Below, one piece after another: positions 24,183 through 32,759 of a stretch of 64,000 bases of DNA. Location: assembly GCA_040507005.1 (NCBI GenBank), contig JBEVVS010000053.1:1-64000 (forward strand), read 5' to 3'. The translations under genes and the position numbers were made by a program. A model generated the notes under the pieces. The model saw only the letters and a list, made by a program, of their open reading frames with translations. It did no database searches and had not been told where the DNA came from. This DNA is from Thiodiazotropha sp040507005. Lineage in GTDB: Bacteria; Pseudomonadota; Gammaproteobacteria; Chromatiales; Chromatiaceae. Position 1 is the stretch's first letter. Each line of letters starts with the position of its first letter.

Positions 24183-24851
24183 ATGCGAATTCTGCTGGCG
24201 GAAGATGATCGACATCTCGGCGAAGGCTTGAGTCTGGGCTTGAGACAGCTTGGACATACCGTAGACTGGGTGATGGACGGAATAAGGGCAGAGCAGGCCC
24301 TGTCTACCGAGAATCTGGATGCATTGATTCTGGACCTGGGTTTACCAAAGCAGGACGGTTTGCATCTTTTGCAGAAGATCCGCAAACAGGGTAAGGATCT
24401 GCCGGTACTTATATTAACTGCGTGCGATACCGTGGAACGGCGTATTCAAGGTCTCGATTTGGGTGCGGATGACTATGTGGTTAAACCCTTCGACCTATTG
24501 GAGGTTAATGCCCGACTGCGAGCCATTACCAGGCGCCGTGAAGGACGTGCGGCCTCTGTCATCGTCTATGGTGACCTGGTTTTGGACCCTGCAGCCCGCA
24601 GCCTCTCCAAGGCAGGAGTGGATATAAAATTAGCGGCCAGCGAGTACGCTGTGCTGGAGTCTCTTCTCACCCATCAGGGACGGGTTTTATCCCGACAGGC
24701 ATTGGAAGAGATACTGTATGGTTGGGATGAAGGTGTGGAAAGCAATGCCGTCGAGGTTTATGTACACCACATACGAAAAAAACTCGGCAAGGATCTGATC
24801 AGGACTATACGTGGCGTTGGTTACACAATCCAAAAGTTGGCTCAGCAATGA
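24183..24851 (+). CDS. OmpR/PhoP-family response regulator (QseB/PmrA-like)
   Basis: A 222-residue regulator. The receiver domain (1-115) has acidic residues at LAEDD, phospho-acceptor Asp51 in LILDLGLP, Thr in LILTA and Lys in DYVVKPFD. The C-terminal winged helix (~125-218) has the usual LAASEYAVLESLLTHQGRVLSR and VEVYVHHIRKKLG...IRTIRGVGY. It binds DNA when phosphorylated, probably by the kinase that starts nine bases downstream. Overall it is closest to the QseB/PmrA/TctD group. The target genes cannot be seen. The ATG at 24183 gives the normal family start. Confidence 0.93.
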   Translation: MRILLAEDDRHLGEGLSLGLRQLGHTVDWVMDGIRAEQALSTENLDALILDLGLPKQDGLHLLQKIRKQGKDLPVLILTACDTVERRIQGLDLGADDYVVKPFDLLEVNARLRAITRRREGRAASVIVYGDLVLDPAARSLSKAGVDIKLAASEYAVLESLLTHQGRVLSRQALEEILYGWDEGVESNAVEVYVHHIRKKLGKDLIRTIRGVGYTIQKLAQQ

Positions 24852-24860
24852 GATCTAGGC

Positions 24861-26342
24861 GTGCAACAGTTGAATAACTCTTCAATACGAAGACGGCTCC
24901 TTATCGGCCTGATTACTAGCATCGTCGTCTTGTGGCTGATCTCGGCCTACTTTGTCTATGTTGCCGCTTACCATGAGGTTGAAGAGATCTACGATGCAAC
25001 CCTGGCTCAAGACGCTCGCATCCTTGCCACCTTGATGGTTCACGAAGTGGAGGAAGACAACGAAGCAAGGGAGAACTTACAAAAACTGGTACAAGAGTTG
25101 GGTGAGGAAGTGATCAATAGCTCCACCTTGTTCAAGCATTTCGTCAGGGAGTTCATGGCGGATGAGAGCAAAAAAGACTATCTGACAATGATGCCGAGTA
25201 ATCAGGATACGGGGCATCGTTATGAAGCTAAGCTTGCTTTTCTCATCAAGGGGGTTAATGGACGTACCTACTTGCGCTCTAATTTGCCGACCTCGTTTAA
25301 TACCTTTACTGAAGGATATAACAATCAGATCGTTGACGGTAAACTGTGGCGTATGTATGGATTGAAGGAGTCAAGTGGTCAGTTCCATGTGCAGATAGGT
25401 GAGTTGATGGCACTACGTCAGGAGACGGTTACAGAAATAGTCTTCAGTAGTTTGTGGCCGATAATCGTCGCATTACCTATGTTCGGTATTTTTATCTGGA
25501 TCGTTGTGGGACGTGGTCTCAAACCCTTGCAAAGTATCGCCGGCAAGGTAAAGCATCGGGATCCAAATGCATTGGATGCCATCTCCACGCAAGGTGTGCC
25601 GAGCGAAGTAGTACCAATGGTAGTCTCGCTGAACACTCTTTTTCACCGCGTACAGAGGGTGTTGGAGAATGAACGAAGATTTACCGCGGACGCAGCCCAT
25701 GAATTAAGAACCCCGCTTGCCGCGTTGAAGACATTGGCCCAAGCTAAATCCCTGGCCGATGAGGGCAGTGAACACCGGCATTTTCTTGAGCAGATTATGC
25801 GCGGTGTTGATCGTGCCACTCATCTGTTAGAGCAGCTTTTGACTCTTGCACGAATGGATAGCCATTCCCTCGATCAATCACATGTAGAAGAGGTGGATTT
25901 ACATGGTGAAACCATCAATATACTCGCTTCACTCGGTCCTTTGGCATTGGAAAAGGATATCGAACTCGCCTATGAAGGTGTTGACCATGCAGTGATGATT
26001 CCTGGCTATGCACCCGGTATACAGATTTTATTGAGAAATATTGTTGACAACGCTATACGCTATACACCAGAAAAGGGAGAGGTTTGGGTAAAGCTGGAAC
26101 AAGTAGATACAGCTGTAAAAGTATTGGTTATGGATACAGGCCCCGGTATCCCGAAAGAGAAACAGCACGGATTGTATCAACGCTTCCGAAGAGGAGAGAG
26201 TGCTAACACTCAGGGAAGTGGACTGGGACTGTCCATTGTCAAGAGAATAGTGGATCTGCACCATGCCTCGATCGAGATGAAGAATCGCACCGATCGAAGT
26301 GGACTTAAAGTTACTGTTTCATTTTCCCGTTATCACATTTGA
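24861..26342 (+). CDS. sensor histidine kinase (QseC-like)
   Basis: A 493-residue kinase starting at GTG 24861. TM1 is at ~16-40 (LLIGLITSIVVLWLISAYFVYVA). A periplasmic sensor region follows to ~190, then TM2 (~195-217, LWPIIVALPMFGIFIWIVVG), a HAMP linker (GRGLKPLQSIAGKV), the HisKA domain with His280 in DAAHELRTPL, and a HATPase domain with N box NIVDNAIRYTP and G boxes DTGPGIP and GSGLGLSIV. The periplasmic region is acidic and longer than in PmrB, like QseC. It pairs with the regulator gene upstream and probably phosphorylates it. The signal sensed is unknown. The next gene is convergent 26 bases away. Confidence 0.93.
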   Translation: MQQLNNSSIRRRLLIGLITSIVVLWLISAYFVYVAAYHEVEEIYDATLAQDARILATLMVHEVEEDNEARENLQKLVQELGEEVINSSTLFKHFVREFMADESKKDYLTMMPSNQDTGHRYEAKLAFLIKGVNGRTYLRSNLPTSFNTFTEGYNNQIVDGKLWRMYGLKESSGQFHVQIGELMALRQETVTEIVFSSLWPIIVALPMFGIFIWIVVGRGLKPLQSIAGKVKHRDPNALDAISTQGVPSEVVPMVVSLNTLFHRVQRVLENERRFTADAAHELRTPLAALKTLAQAKSLADEGSEHRHFLEQIMRGVDRATHLLEQLLTLARMDSHSLDQSHVEEVDLHGETINILASLGPLALEKDIELAYEGVDHAVMIPGYAPGIQILLRNIVDNAIRYTPEKGEVWVKLEQVDTAVKVLVMDTGPGIPKEKQHGLYQRFRRGESANTQGSGLGLSIVKRIVDLHHASIEMKNRTDRSGLKVTVSFSRYHI

Positions 26343-26368
26343 GACTCAGTTATAGGCCCTTATACAAC

Positions 26369-27085
26369 TCAATTGGATTGCTGTTGTTGATCGCAGATCT
26401 CCTTGGCCATCACCAACAGATGCTCAAGATAGTGAAGTCGTTTTACTGAGAGTTCGACCTTATCTTTCAATTCCGAATCTTCGTCACTTCCTTCAATGAC
26501 GTGGAAAGTATCTTCAAAGAAAAAGACAAAGAAGCTGTCGAGAAAACGTATCTCGCGGTTGGTGTCCATGATCAAGTTATCTATGCCGAAAAGATCGATC
26601 ATCTTTGGATTATCCGATGTTCGCCAAGCTTGTGCGGCCTTGACGAACCGCGCCAATTGAATGCGCGCCTTCGGGTAGGCACATAATAGCTTCATGGCCT
26701 CTTCTTCATTTTGTTGATTTGCTATGTTGAACCAGATGTTTACCGCCTGTGCTAGGACGAAGATACTTGGTTTGCCGTTGATTTTACTGACTACGAACAG
26801 CGCATCCGGGATGATCTCATCAAGCGTCTCCTTCAATTGGCGATAGTGGCGTGCAAGAAGTGCTGCTTCACTGATAGAGTGGTTGGTAAAGGGACGCTTG
26901 ATAACAAATTCTGTATAGACGACCTCAACTTCATCGTCGGTTCTGGTTTCGAGGCGTCTGTTACTGCGCCATACTTCACAATGACTTCCAATGGTAGAAA
27001 CAAGGGTCGGTTTCAGCTTTTCCTGATCTAGACATGCTATGCCCGCTGAAACCTGATCTTGCTGTTTATCATCACTCTCTTGCAT
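26369..27085 (-). CDS. protein of unknown function with kinase-fold-like motifs
   Basis: A 238-residue soluble protein with no family I can name. The middle contains a Lys in a beta-like segment (TEFVIKRPF). The second half has DLFGIDNLIM followed 14 residues later by FLDSFFV, which resembles the catalytic-loop D...N and the metal-binding D of small protein-kinase-like proteins such as YrbL/aminoglycoside-kinase-type folds, although the HRD and DFG motifs are not canonical. It would be cytoplasmic: there is no signal or membrane segment. It converges on the QseBC-like operon and reads in the same direction as the hydrolase and LON-domain genes. The kinase-fold idea is a low-confidence inference from motif spacing. 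Confidence 0.55.
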   Translation of the reverse strand: MQESDDKQQDQVSAGIACLDQEKLKPTLVSTIGSHCEVWRSNRRLETRTDDEVEVVYTEFVIKRPFTNHSISEAALLARHYRQLKETLDEIIPDALFVVSKINGKPSIFVLAQAVNIWFNIANQQNEEEAMKLLCAYPKARIQLARFVKAAQAWRTSDNPKMIDLFGIDNLIMDTNREIRFLDSFFVFFFEDTFHVIEGSDEDSELKDKVELSVKRLHYLEHLLVMAKEICDQQQQSN

Positions 27086-27176
27086 CTGCCAGCTACCTTA
27101 TCTGTCCTGCACTGTGTGCCAGGATTAGAACTCCTGCGCCACGATCGGTTTGATCAGTACCATAGAGCGAACAGCG

Positions 27177-28157
27177 TCAATCTTGAGCAAACACATGCTT
27201 CAGATATGCCGGAATTCGATAGTCCAGCCAGTAGACAGGCCGCCAGGGAAAGCTGCCCTGGACAAATCCCACATGACCACCCCTATTGGAAACTTCTAGT
27301 GAAACACCCGGGCCGAGATCTTGCAAGCACGGCACGTCGTCCGGTCGCATAAAGGGGTCGTCCTTTGCATGCAGAATGAGTGTGGGAGTGGTGATTCGTT
27401 TTAAAAACTGAGCACAGCTACAACGGTTGTAGTAGTCATCGGCATTGAGAAATCCGTTATCTACCGAGGTGATCCGATCATCGAATTCGTATATCGAACG
27501 AATGGAAGTGAGATCCTCTATTCCAGGGATCGAGAGGGTGCGACATTTACTAGCGTAGGATTTGAGCAGCTTTCGCAGCAGATGCCGCCCATATATTCGG
27601 GAGAAGCCTTGTTGCAGACATTCTGCTGCGCTTTTTAGGTTAAAGGGTACTGAAACAGCAACCGCAGCCCTAATACCCGGGTCACGATCCGGCTCACCCA
27701 GGTATTTGAGTAGAAGATTACCACCTAGCGATACGCCGATCATAGCTTGTGGTGCTTCTCCTCTCTGGTGTAGAAACTCAACGATCTCCCTCAGATCCTC
27801 TGTGGCACCGGAGTGATAACTTCGTAGCAGTCGGTTGGGTTCACCGCTGCAACCCCGGAAATGCATGAAAAGGGGTCGGAATCCCGCGCTGCGCACTGCT
27901 GATATGAGCGGGATTGCATAGTGAGACTCCAGAGAGCCTTCGAGTCCGTGCAACAGCAAAACCAGTGGGCCATCCGCATCTTGCCAGGCAAGATCGATGA
28001 AATCCCCATCTCGAAGTTCAACTCTCTCCCTGTGCAGATCCGGAAGGGGGGTTGACCTGAGAAGGCTGGGCCACAGTGTCTGCAGGTGAGGCGAGGCAAT
28101 CCACCAAGGAGGATTGAATGAACTTTTGATCAGTGCCGACACGGTTTTTGCTGCCAA
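27177..28157 (-). CDS. YheT-family alpha/beta hydrolase
   Basis: A 326-residue hydrolase of the YheT/ABHD1-3 group: FNPPWWIASPHLQTLWPSL at the start, oxyanion segment LLLHGLEGS, MHFRGCSGEPN, nucleophile elbow GVSLGGN, acid in LHAKDDPFM and His in NRGGHVGF. Members are esterases/lipases acting on small or lipid esters; the natural substrate is unknown. The start is TTG 28157, and an in-frame GTG follows five codons later. It lies 45 bases after the LON-domain gene and probably shares its transcript. Confidence 0.9.
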   Translation of the reverse strand: MAAKTVSALIKSSFNPPWWIASPHLQTLWPSLLRSTPLPDLHRERVELRDGDFIDLAWQDADGPLVLLLHGLEGSLESHYAIPLISAVRSAGFRPLFMHFRGCSGEPNRLLRSYHSGATEDLREIVEFLHQRGEAPQAMIGVSLGGNLLLKYLGEPDRDPGIRAAVAVSVPFNLKSAAECLQQGFSRIYGRHLLRKLLKSYASKCRTLSIPGIEDLTSIRSIYEFDDRITSVDNGFLNADDYYNRCSCAQFLKRITTPTLILHAKDDPFMRPDDVPCLQDLGPGVSLEVSNRGGHVGFVQGSFPWRPVYWLDYRIPAYLKHVFAQD

Positions 28158-28202
28158 CCGGGGTTTGATAACACCATATGGTCTGCCATCAAATGCACCG
28201 GA

Positions 28203-28856
28203 TCAGTGCGTCATATGGCTTGTTGTGGTACTGCTTGCCAACTCCATTTTTGCCATAAGCAACTGAAAACGCTCACTAAAAGAAACGGTATCAAGGATCG
28301 TCTGCTTATCCGCATGGGATAGTGGCAGCGCTGTGGTCAGGACGTTGACAAGTTGAGGTGCGGTCAGCTCCTTGAGTAGATCGGTATTTGTCTTTAACTC
28401 ATTGTACTCCAGATATCGATCGAGGGTGGAGTAGATCATACTCCGTTTGTCATCAGTAGCTGGAAGATTGAGCTCATAATCGGATCCAAAACGCTCCCAA
28501 TTGGGCTTGATTAGTCGGTAGCCACGGTTTGAAGTCAGTTCAGTCAGAATGTCGAATCTGCAGACACCTGTGAGGATGATTTCGATGCGCCCGTTGACGG
28601 TTTCGTTGTAGAAGGAGATCCGTCCTGCGCAGCCGGTAGTGTGCAGTGGGGAGGGATCCAATTGATCGCCTTCGTCGGGCTGAACCATACCGATTAGATG
28701 GTGGCTGGCCAAGGCATCTTCCACCATATTCAGGTAGCGGGGCTCGAAAATATTGAGCGGCAGCTGTGCACCGGGCATGACGACGGCCCCGGGCAGGGGA
28801 AAAATAGGCAGCGTTGAGGGCAATTGCTGGTAATCAGGGATAAATGGATTGTGCAT
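28203..28856 (-). CDS. LON N-terminal (substrate-binding) domain protein
   Basis: A 217-residue protein that is only the LON N-domain: LPIFPLPGAVVMPGAQLPLNIFEPRYLNMVEDAL at the start, then GCAGRI and GRIEIILTGVCRFDI. It lacks the AAA+ ATPase and protease parts of Lon, so it is a stand-alone peptide or substrate-recognition module of the kind common in proteobacteria (COG2802). It is probably co-transcribed with the YheT-like hydrolase 45 bases downstream. ATG 28856 is well placed; GGAG lies just upstream on the minus strand. Confidence 0.9.
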   Translation of the reverse strand: MHNPFIPDYQQLPSTLPIFPLPGAVVMPGAQLPLNIFEPRYLNMVEDALASHHLIGMVQPDEGDQLDPSPLHTTGCAGRISFYNETVNGRIEIILTGVCRFDILTELTSNRGYRLIKPNWERFGSDYELNLPATDDKRSMIYSTLDRYLEYNELKTNTDLLKELTAPQLVNVLTTALPLSHADKQTILDTVSFSERFQLLMAKMELASSTTTSHMTH

Positions 28857-29046
28857 GTAGTCGCTCCTTTAACCAGTAAGAGTTGCCTAGGGCTAAGAAT
28901 GTTCCAAACCGCTTACATATCCGTGTCATGAATCTATACTCCAATAGGGAGGCATCTCCAGAACAATCATGCATATCCGCCCTTATTTTGCTCTATAAAC
29001 AGAGGTTGATCACTAGACATCTGTTGAAACATATGAGGAGTGTCAA

Positions 29047-30099
29047 ATGAGCAACATCGAATCCCTGCTTGGCGACGAGGCTGAAAGTTTACTCACTCAC
29101 AGCTGTAGTACCATCAATAAATCAATGATACACCTGCCCGGTAGTGACTATGTTGACAGGGTTCTAAGTCAAAAAGATCTCAAGCCGGGTGTCCTTCGCG
29201 GAATGCAGACGCTGTTCGACAATGGTCGTCTTAGCGGCAGTGGTTATCTCTCCATACTACCCGTCGACCAGGGTGTAGAACATTCGGGGGGCGCTTCATT
29301 CGCAGCCAATCCGATCTACTTCGATCCGATGAATATCGTCGAACTCGCCATTGAAGGGGGATGCAATGCGGTGGCTTCAACAATGGGTGTACTGGGGTCG
29401 GTGGCCCGCCGATATGCCCATAAGATCCCTTTTTTGGTTAAAATCAACCACAACGAAATACTCAGCTACCCTAATTTTTACGATCAAACCCTATTTGCGT
29501 CGGTTGATCAGGCTTTTGATATGGGAGCAGTAGCCATTGGTGCGACAATCTACTATGGCTCGGAGGAGTCGAGGCGCCAGATTCAGGAGATTTCCGAAGC
29601 CTTCCAACATGCCCATGAATTGGGCATGGTTACTGTACTTTGGGCCTATCTAAGGAACAGTTCATTCAAAGTAGACGGGATAGACTACCATACTGCAGCC
29701 GATCTGACAGGCCAGGCCAATCATCTGGCGGCGACCATTGAAGCCGATATTATCAAGCAGAAACAGGCGGTGGGAAATGGCGGCTACAAGGTAATCAAAT
29801 TTGGCAAAACGGACAAAAAAGTCTATACAGAACTCACCAGTGAGCACCCAATCGACCTTGTACGTTATCAGCTGGCCAACTGTTATATGGGGAGGGCAGG
29901 GCTTATCAATTCAGGGGGCGCCTCTTCCGGTGAGGGTGATCTAGCGCAGGCAGTACGAACAGCTGTGATCAATAAGCGTGCGGGCGGTATGGGGATGATC
30001 TCCGGTCGCAAAGCGTTCCAGCGCCCGATGCAGGAGGGGGTTGAGCTGTTGCAGGCGATTCAGGATGTCTATTTAAGTGATAAGGTAACTATTGCTTGA
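29047..30099 (+). CDS. fbaB: class I fructose-bisphosphate aldolase (FbaB/DhnA type)
   Basis: A 350-residue enzyme matching the class I DhnA/FbaB family, which cleaves fructose-1,6-bisphosphate to dihydroxyacetone phosphate and glyceraldehyde-3-phosphate through a lysine Schiff base. Motifs: SILPVDQGVEHSGGASF, LVKINHNE, the family-typical ...YKVIKFGKT around the Schiff-base lysine region, and INSGGAS plus GGMGMISGRKAFQRP for phosphate binding. GAGGAG precedes the ATG. It serves glycolysis/gluconeogenesis and, in an autotroph, the Calvin cycle. It is transcribed alone or with the small RRM-like gene downstream. Confidence 0.95.
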   Translation: MSNIESLLGDEAESLLTHSCSTINKSMIHLPGSDYVDRVLSQKDLKPGVLRGMQTLFDNGRLSGSGYLSILPVDQGVEHSGGASFAANPIYFDPMNIVELAIEGGCNAVASTMGVLGSVARRYAHKIPFLVKINHNEILSYPNFYDQTLFASVDQAFDMGAVAIGATIYYGSEESRRQIQEISEAFQHAHELGMVTVLWAYLRNSSFKVDGIDYHTAADLTGQANHLAATIEADIIKQKQAVGNGGYKVIKFGKTDKKVYTELTSEHPIDLVRYQLANCYMGRAGLINSGGASSGEGDLAQAVRTAVINKRAGGMGMISGRKAFQRPMQEGVELLQAIQDVYLSDKVTIA

Positions 30100-30126
30100 T
30101 TTATCAGTAAGTTATGTGCATTTACA

Positions 30127-30579
30127 ATGCCCGGGAGGCAAAAGCAGATTGAGTGTCATGCTTTGAAGCATATGATGTGGGTGTTTATCAAAGGGATTCC
30201 CAGTGCGATAACGGGAAAAGAACTCTATAAACTGGTATCTCGCCAGTTTAATCCGATCTGGTCTATTATGCCGATCAAAGGTGTAAAGATAGAAGACTGT
30301 AAAATTCTCAAAATCATGCGAAACAATTCCTCTGTTTGGGAATACTACGGGCTGGTATATATGACTCCCGCAAATCTCGCTCATGCCGCAATTGGTAGAC
30401 TGAATACCACCAGCCTCAACGGAAAGCGTGTCAAAGCACACCCCTATGTGAATCGTGACAGGAGTCGGGATCGCCGTCAGCAAACAGTGCTGGAGGGAGA
30501 GCCATACCCGGGAGAGCGCAGACGATATGATCGTCGACGGGCTATCCTGGTGAGCCAAGTTGGTGATCTTAATGAGTGA
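30127..30579 (+). CDS. RRM-like small basic protein
   Basis: A 150-residue protein (105 residues if the internal ATGATG at 30172 is used, where MMWVFIKG begins the domain). It resembles a divergent RNA-recognition motif: RNP2-like VFIKGIP, helix TGKELYKLV, RNP1-like YYGLVYMTP, then AAIGRLNTTSLNGKRVKAHPY. The tail is rich in Arg (RDRSRDRRQ, GERRRYDRRRA), suggesting RNA binding. It lies 27 bases downstream of fbaB but with no strong ribosome site at 30127. Assignment to the RRM fold is by pattern only. Confidence 0.6.
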   Translation: MPGRQKQIECHALKHMMWVFIKGIPSAITGKELYKLVSRQFNPIWSIMPIKGVKIEDCKILKIMRNNSSVWEYYGLVYMTPANLAHAAIGRLNTTSLNGKRVKAHPYVNRDRSRDRRQQTVLEGEPYPGERRRYDRRRAILVSQVGDLNE

Positions 30580-30721
30580 TAGGGCAGAAATAGATATCCA
30601 TTCAGTAACAAAGCAGTAAGGAGAGTTGCAAGTTTACATATTTTTTAAAATCTTAGCTTCAAGTAGGGTTTTACTAACCCTAGAGTGATAGTACCTAAAA
30701 ACCAACTATAGAGAGACAACA

Positions 30722-31126
30722 ATGACAAAGTTAGTCGATATTGAAGGAATCGGTGATACATATGCTGCAAAGTTAACCTCAGCAGGAGTCACCAGTCTGG
30801 AAAATCTGTTGGCAAAGGGAAGTACCAAGAAAGGCCGCAAGGAGATCGAGGACGCGTCCTCGATAAGCGGCAAACTGATTTTGCGCTGGGTAAACATGGC
30901 TGATCTGTTCCGTATCAAAGGTATCGGTGAACAGTACTCGGATCTTTTAGAGGCTGCTGGTGTTGATACGGTGCCGGAGCTGGCGCAGCGTAAACCGGAA
31001 AACCTGCATCAAAAGATGATCGAAGTAAATGAGGCTAAAAATCTTGTACGGGCCACCCCCAGCCTCTCTGCGGTCGAAAAATGGGTGGCTGAAGCAAAAC
31101 AGATGCCTCGTGTAGTCACATATTGA
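30722..31126 (+). CDS. DUF4332 helix-hairpin-helix protein
   Basis: A 134-residue protein with two helix-hairpin-helix-like motifs, VDIEGIGDTYAAKLTSAGV and FRIKGIGEQYSDLLEAAGV, the hallmark of DUF4332. Related HhH modules bind DNA backbone non-specifically, but the function of DUF4332 proteins is not established. GAGAGACAAC precedes the ATG. A strong terminator follows, so it is a single-gene transcript. Confidence 0.88.
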   Translation: MTKLVDIEGIGDTYAAKLTSAGVTSLENLLAKGSTKKGRKEIEDASSISGKLILRWVNMADLFRIKGIGEQYSDLLEAAGVDTVPELAQRKPENLHQKMIEVNEAKNLVRATPSLSAVEKWVAEAKQMPRVVTY

Positions 31127-31178
31127 TATCACGATTGCAATAGACCACCAAACCTGGTCTGGTTCCCAGCTTGAAGAG

Positions 31179-31210
31179 AAAAGGCCACTGCCCATGGGCA
31201 GTGGCCTTTT
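31179..31210 (+). terminator. rho-independent terminator after the DUF4332 gene
   Basis: Fifteen-base perfect arms AAAAGGCCACTGCCC (31179-31193) and complement (31196-31210), followed by TTTTT. The symmetrical A/T flanks could make it bidirectional. Confidence 0.92.
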
Positions 31211-31314
31211 TGTTGGATCTGCGAATCATAAACCCTATTCATAAACCGTTTCTGGAAGTGGGTTTATTCGCTAGAATAGTAGTGAATGTGTTAAGGGAAA
31301 TCGGAGTCTGAAAC

Positions 31315-31572
31315 ATGCCAACCTATGATTACTACTGCGAAGCAAATGGCGAGAAAATAGAGGTCTTTCACCCTATGAGTGAGGTAATAGCTAATTGGGG
31401 TGAGCTTTGTGAAAAAGCTAACCGATCGCTTGGAGATACCGACAAAGGCGAACCGGTACGTAAATTGATCAGTGGTGCTGCAGTAATCAGCAGCAGTAAT
31501 CGTGTTGATGCTGAGCCTGCATGTGCCACCGGTGCCTGTTGTCCAGGTGGCGTTTGCGGATTCAATGAGTAG
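31315..31572 (+). CDS. FmdB-like small protein
   Basis: An 85-residue protein beginning MPTYDYYCEANGEKIEVFHPMS, which matches the start of FmdB-type zinc-ribbon proteins (M-P-x-Y-x-Y-x-C). The usual first CxxC is missing its second Cys here (CEANG), and the C-terminus has a cysteine-rich CATGACCPGGVCG instead. FmdB proteins are small putative regulators of unclear role. It starts a run of three closely spaced genes with the metallopeptidase and DUF2914 genes. Confidence 0.75.
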   Translation: MPTYDYYCEANGEKIEVFHPMSEVIANWGELCEKANRSLGDTDKGEPVRKLISGAAVISSSNRVDAEPACATGACCPGGVCGFNE

Positions 31573-31590
31573 GCGTATTACAACCAGGAG

Positions 31591-32274
31591 ATGACCTACC
31601 TAATCCTGCTAGGGATTCTGTTACTGCTGATTTTAGGGCCACAGTTGTGGGTGCGGCAGATAATGGCGAAATATAATCGCCAATCAGAAGAGAATTTTCC
31701 CGGTAATGGAGGGGAGTTGGCCAGACATCTTCTGGATCGCTTCGATCTGCATCAGGTAGAAGTTGAAAAGGCTGAATCGGTGGATCACTATGACCCGAAT
31801 GATAAAGCGGTCAGACTTTCAAAGGATAAACTGGAGGGGAGGACCCTTACCGCGATTACAACAGCCGCCCATGAGGTTGGACACGCACTCCAGGATGCCG
31901 CGGATGAACCACTCTTTCAGTGGCGCACGAGGCTCGGATCGATCGCTGTGGGTGCGCAACGCCTTGGCTCTTTTTTACTTTTTGTCTCTCCTATACTATC
32001 CATTGCCACTCGGGCGCCAACAGCAGGCCTGTTGAGCGCCATGGCTGCTTTTCTGGTAATGGGTTCTAATGTGATTCTTCAGTTGGCAACACTACCGGTA
32101 GAACTCGATGCCAGCTTTAAAAAAGCTCTACCACTACTGAAAGATGGTTATTTAAAGCCAGAACAGTATCGAGCCGCGGAAAGAATCTTGCGGGCGGCCG
32201 CATTCACCTATCTCTCCGCATCGCTGGCAGGATTGCTCAATTTCTGGCAATGGATGAGAGTTTTGAAACGCTAG
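31591..32274 (+). CDS. YugP-type zinc metallopeptidase
   Basis: A 227-residue membrane protein of the COG2738/YugP group. An N-terminal helix (MTYLILLGILLLLILGPQLWV) precedes the zinc motif HEVGH in TTAAHEVGHALQDA, with two central hydrophobic segments (LGSFLLFVSPILSIATRAP, AFLVMGSNVILQLATLPVELDAS) and a third-ligand candidate E in PVELDASFKKAL. The YugP family is of unknown function but shares the fold of M48-like proteases. It begins 18 bases after the FmdB-like gene. Confidence 0.88.
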   Translation: MTYLILLGILLLLILGPQLWVRQIMAKYNRQSEENFPGNGGELARHLLDRFDLHQVEVEKAESVDHYDPNDKAVRLSKDKLEGRTLTAITTAAHEVGHALQDAADEPLFQWRTRLGSIAVGAQRLGSFLLFVSPILSIATRAPTAGLLSAMAAFLVMGSNVILQLATLPVELDASFKKALPLLKDGYLKPEQYRAAERILRAAAFTYLSASLAGLLNFWQWMRVLKR

Positions 32275-32307
32275 GATGTTGCAGTTATAGGGGAAATGGA
32301 GGAAATT

Positions 32308-32751
32308 ATGTTGGAGAATTTGCTTAAGAGACGCGCCTTACAAGCGGTTTGTACATTGCAGTTTTTTCAACTCTATACAATGCAAATAACTGCTGATGAG
32401 CTACAGCAGTCGCCTGTTCCTGCAGCTACTGTTGCGAGAGCGCAATTTACCACTGAAATTATAGACAGAGAACCGGTCGATCAAGTTGTCAAGCTGGATA
32501 GCCAGGCAACTAGGGTCTACTTCTTTACCGATTTGAGGAATTTGCAGGGGCGAACGATAATCCATCGCTGGGAATTCGAAGGTGAGGTAATCAGTGAAGT
32601 CGAATTCAATGTTGGGGGGCCTCGCTGGCGTGTCTACTCGGCGAAAAGCTTAAAGCCAAACGAGCCGGGTAAGTGGACTGTATTTGTAATCGATGAATCC
32701 GGATGGCCTCTGCATGCCAGTATATTTGAGCACGGTGTTATAGTGGAATGA
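32308..32751 (+). CDS. DUF2914 protein
   Basis: A 147-residue protein whose residues ~45-147 match DUF2914 (VYFFTDLRNLQGRTIIHRWEF, FNVGGPRWRVYSAKSL, GKWTVFVIDESGWPLH). ATG 32308 is chosen over 32296 because GGAGG lies six bases before it. DUF2914 is a small beta domain of unknown role, often in envelope proteins; the N-terminus (LLKRRALQAVCTLQFFQLY) might be a weak signal anchor. It probably belongs to the operon with the metallopeptidase 33 bases upstream. Confidence 0.82.
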   Translation: MLENLLKRRALQAVCTLQFFQLYTMQITADELQQSPVPAATVARAQFTTEIIDREPVDQVVKLDSQATRVYFFTDLRNLQGRTIIHRWEFEGEVISEVEFNVGGPRWRVYSAKSLKPNEPGKWTVFVIDESGWPLHASIFEHGVIVE

Positions 32752-32759
32752 TGTCGCGG

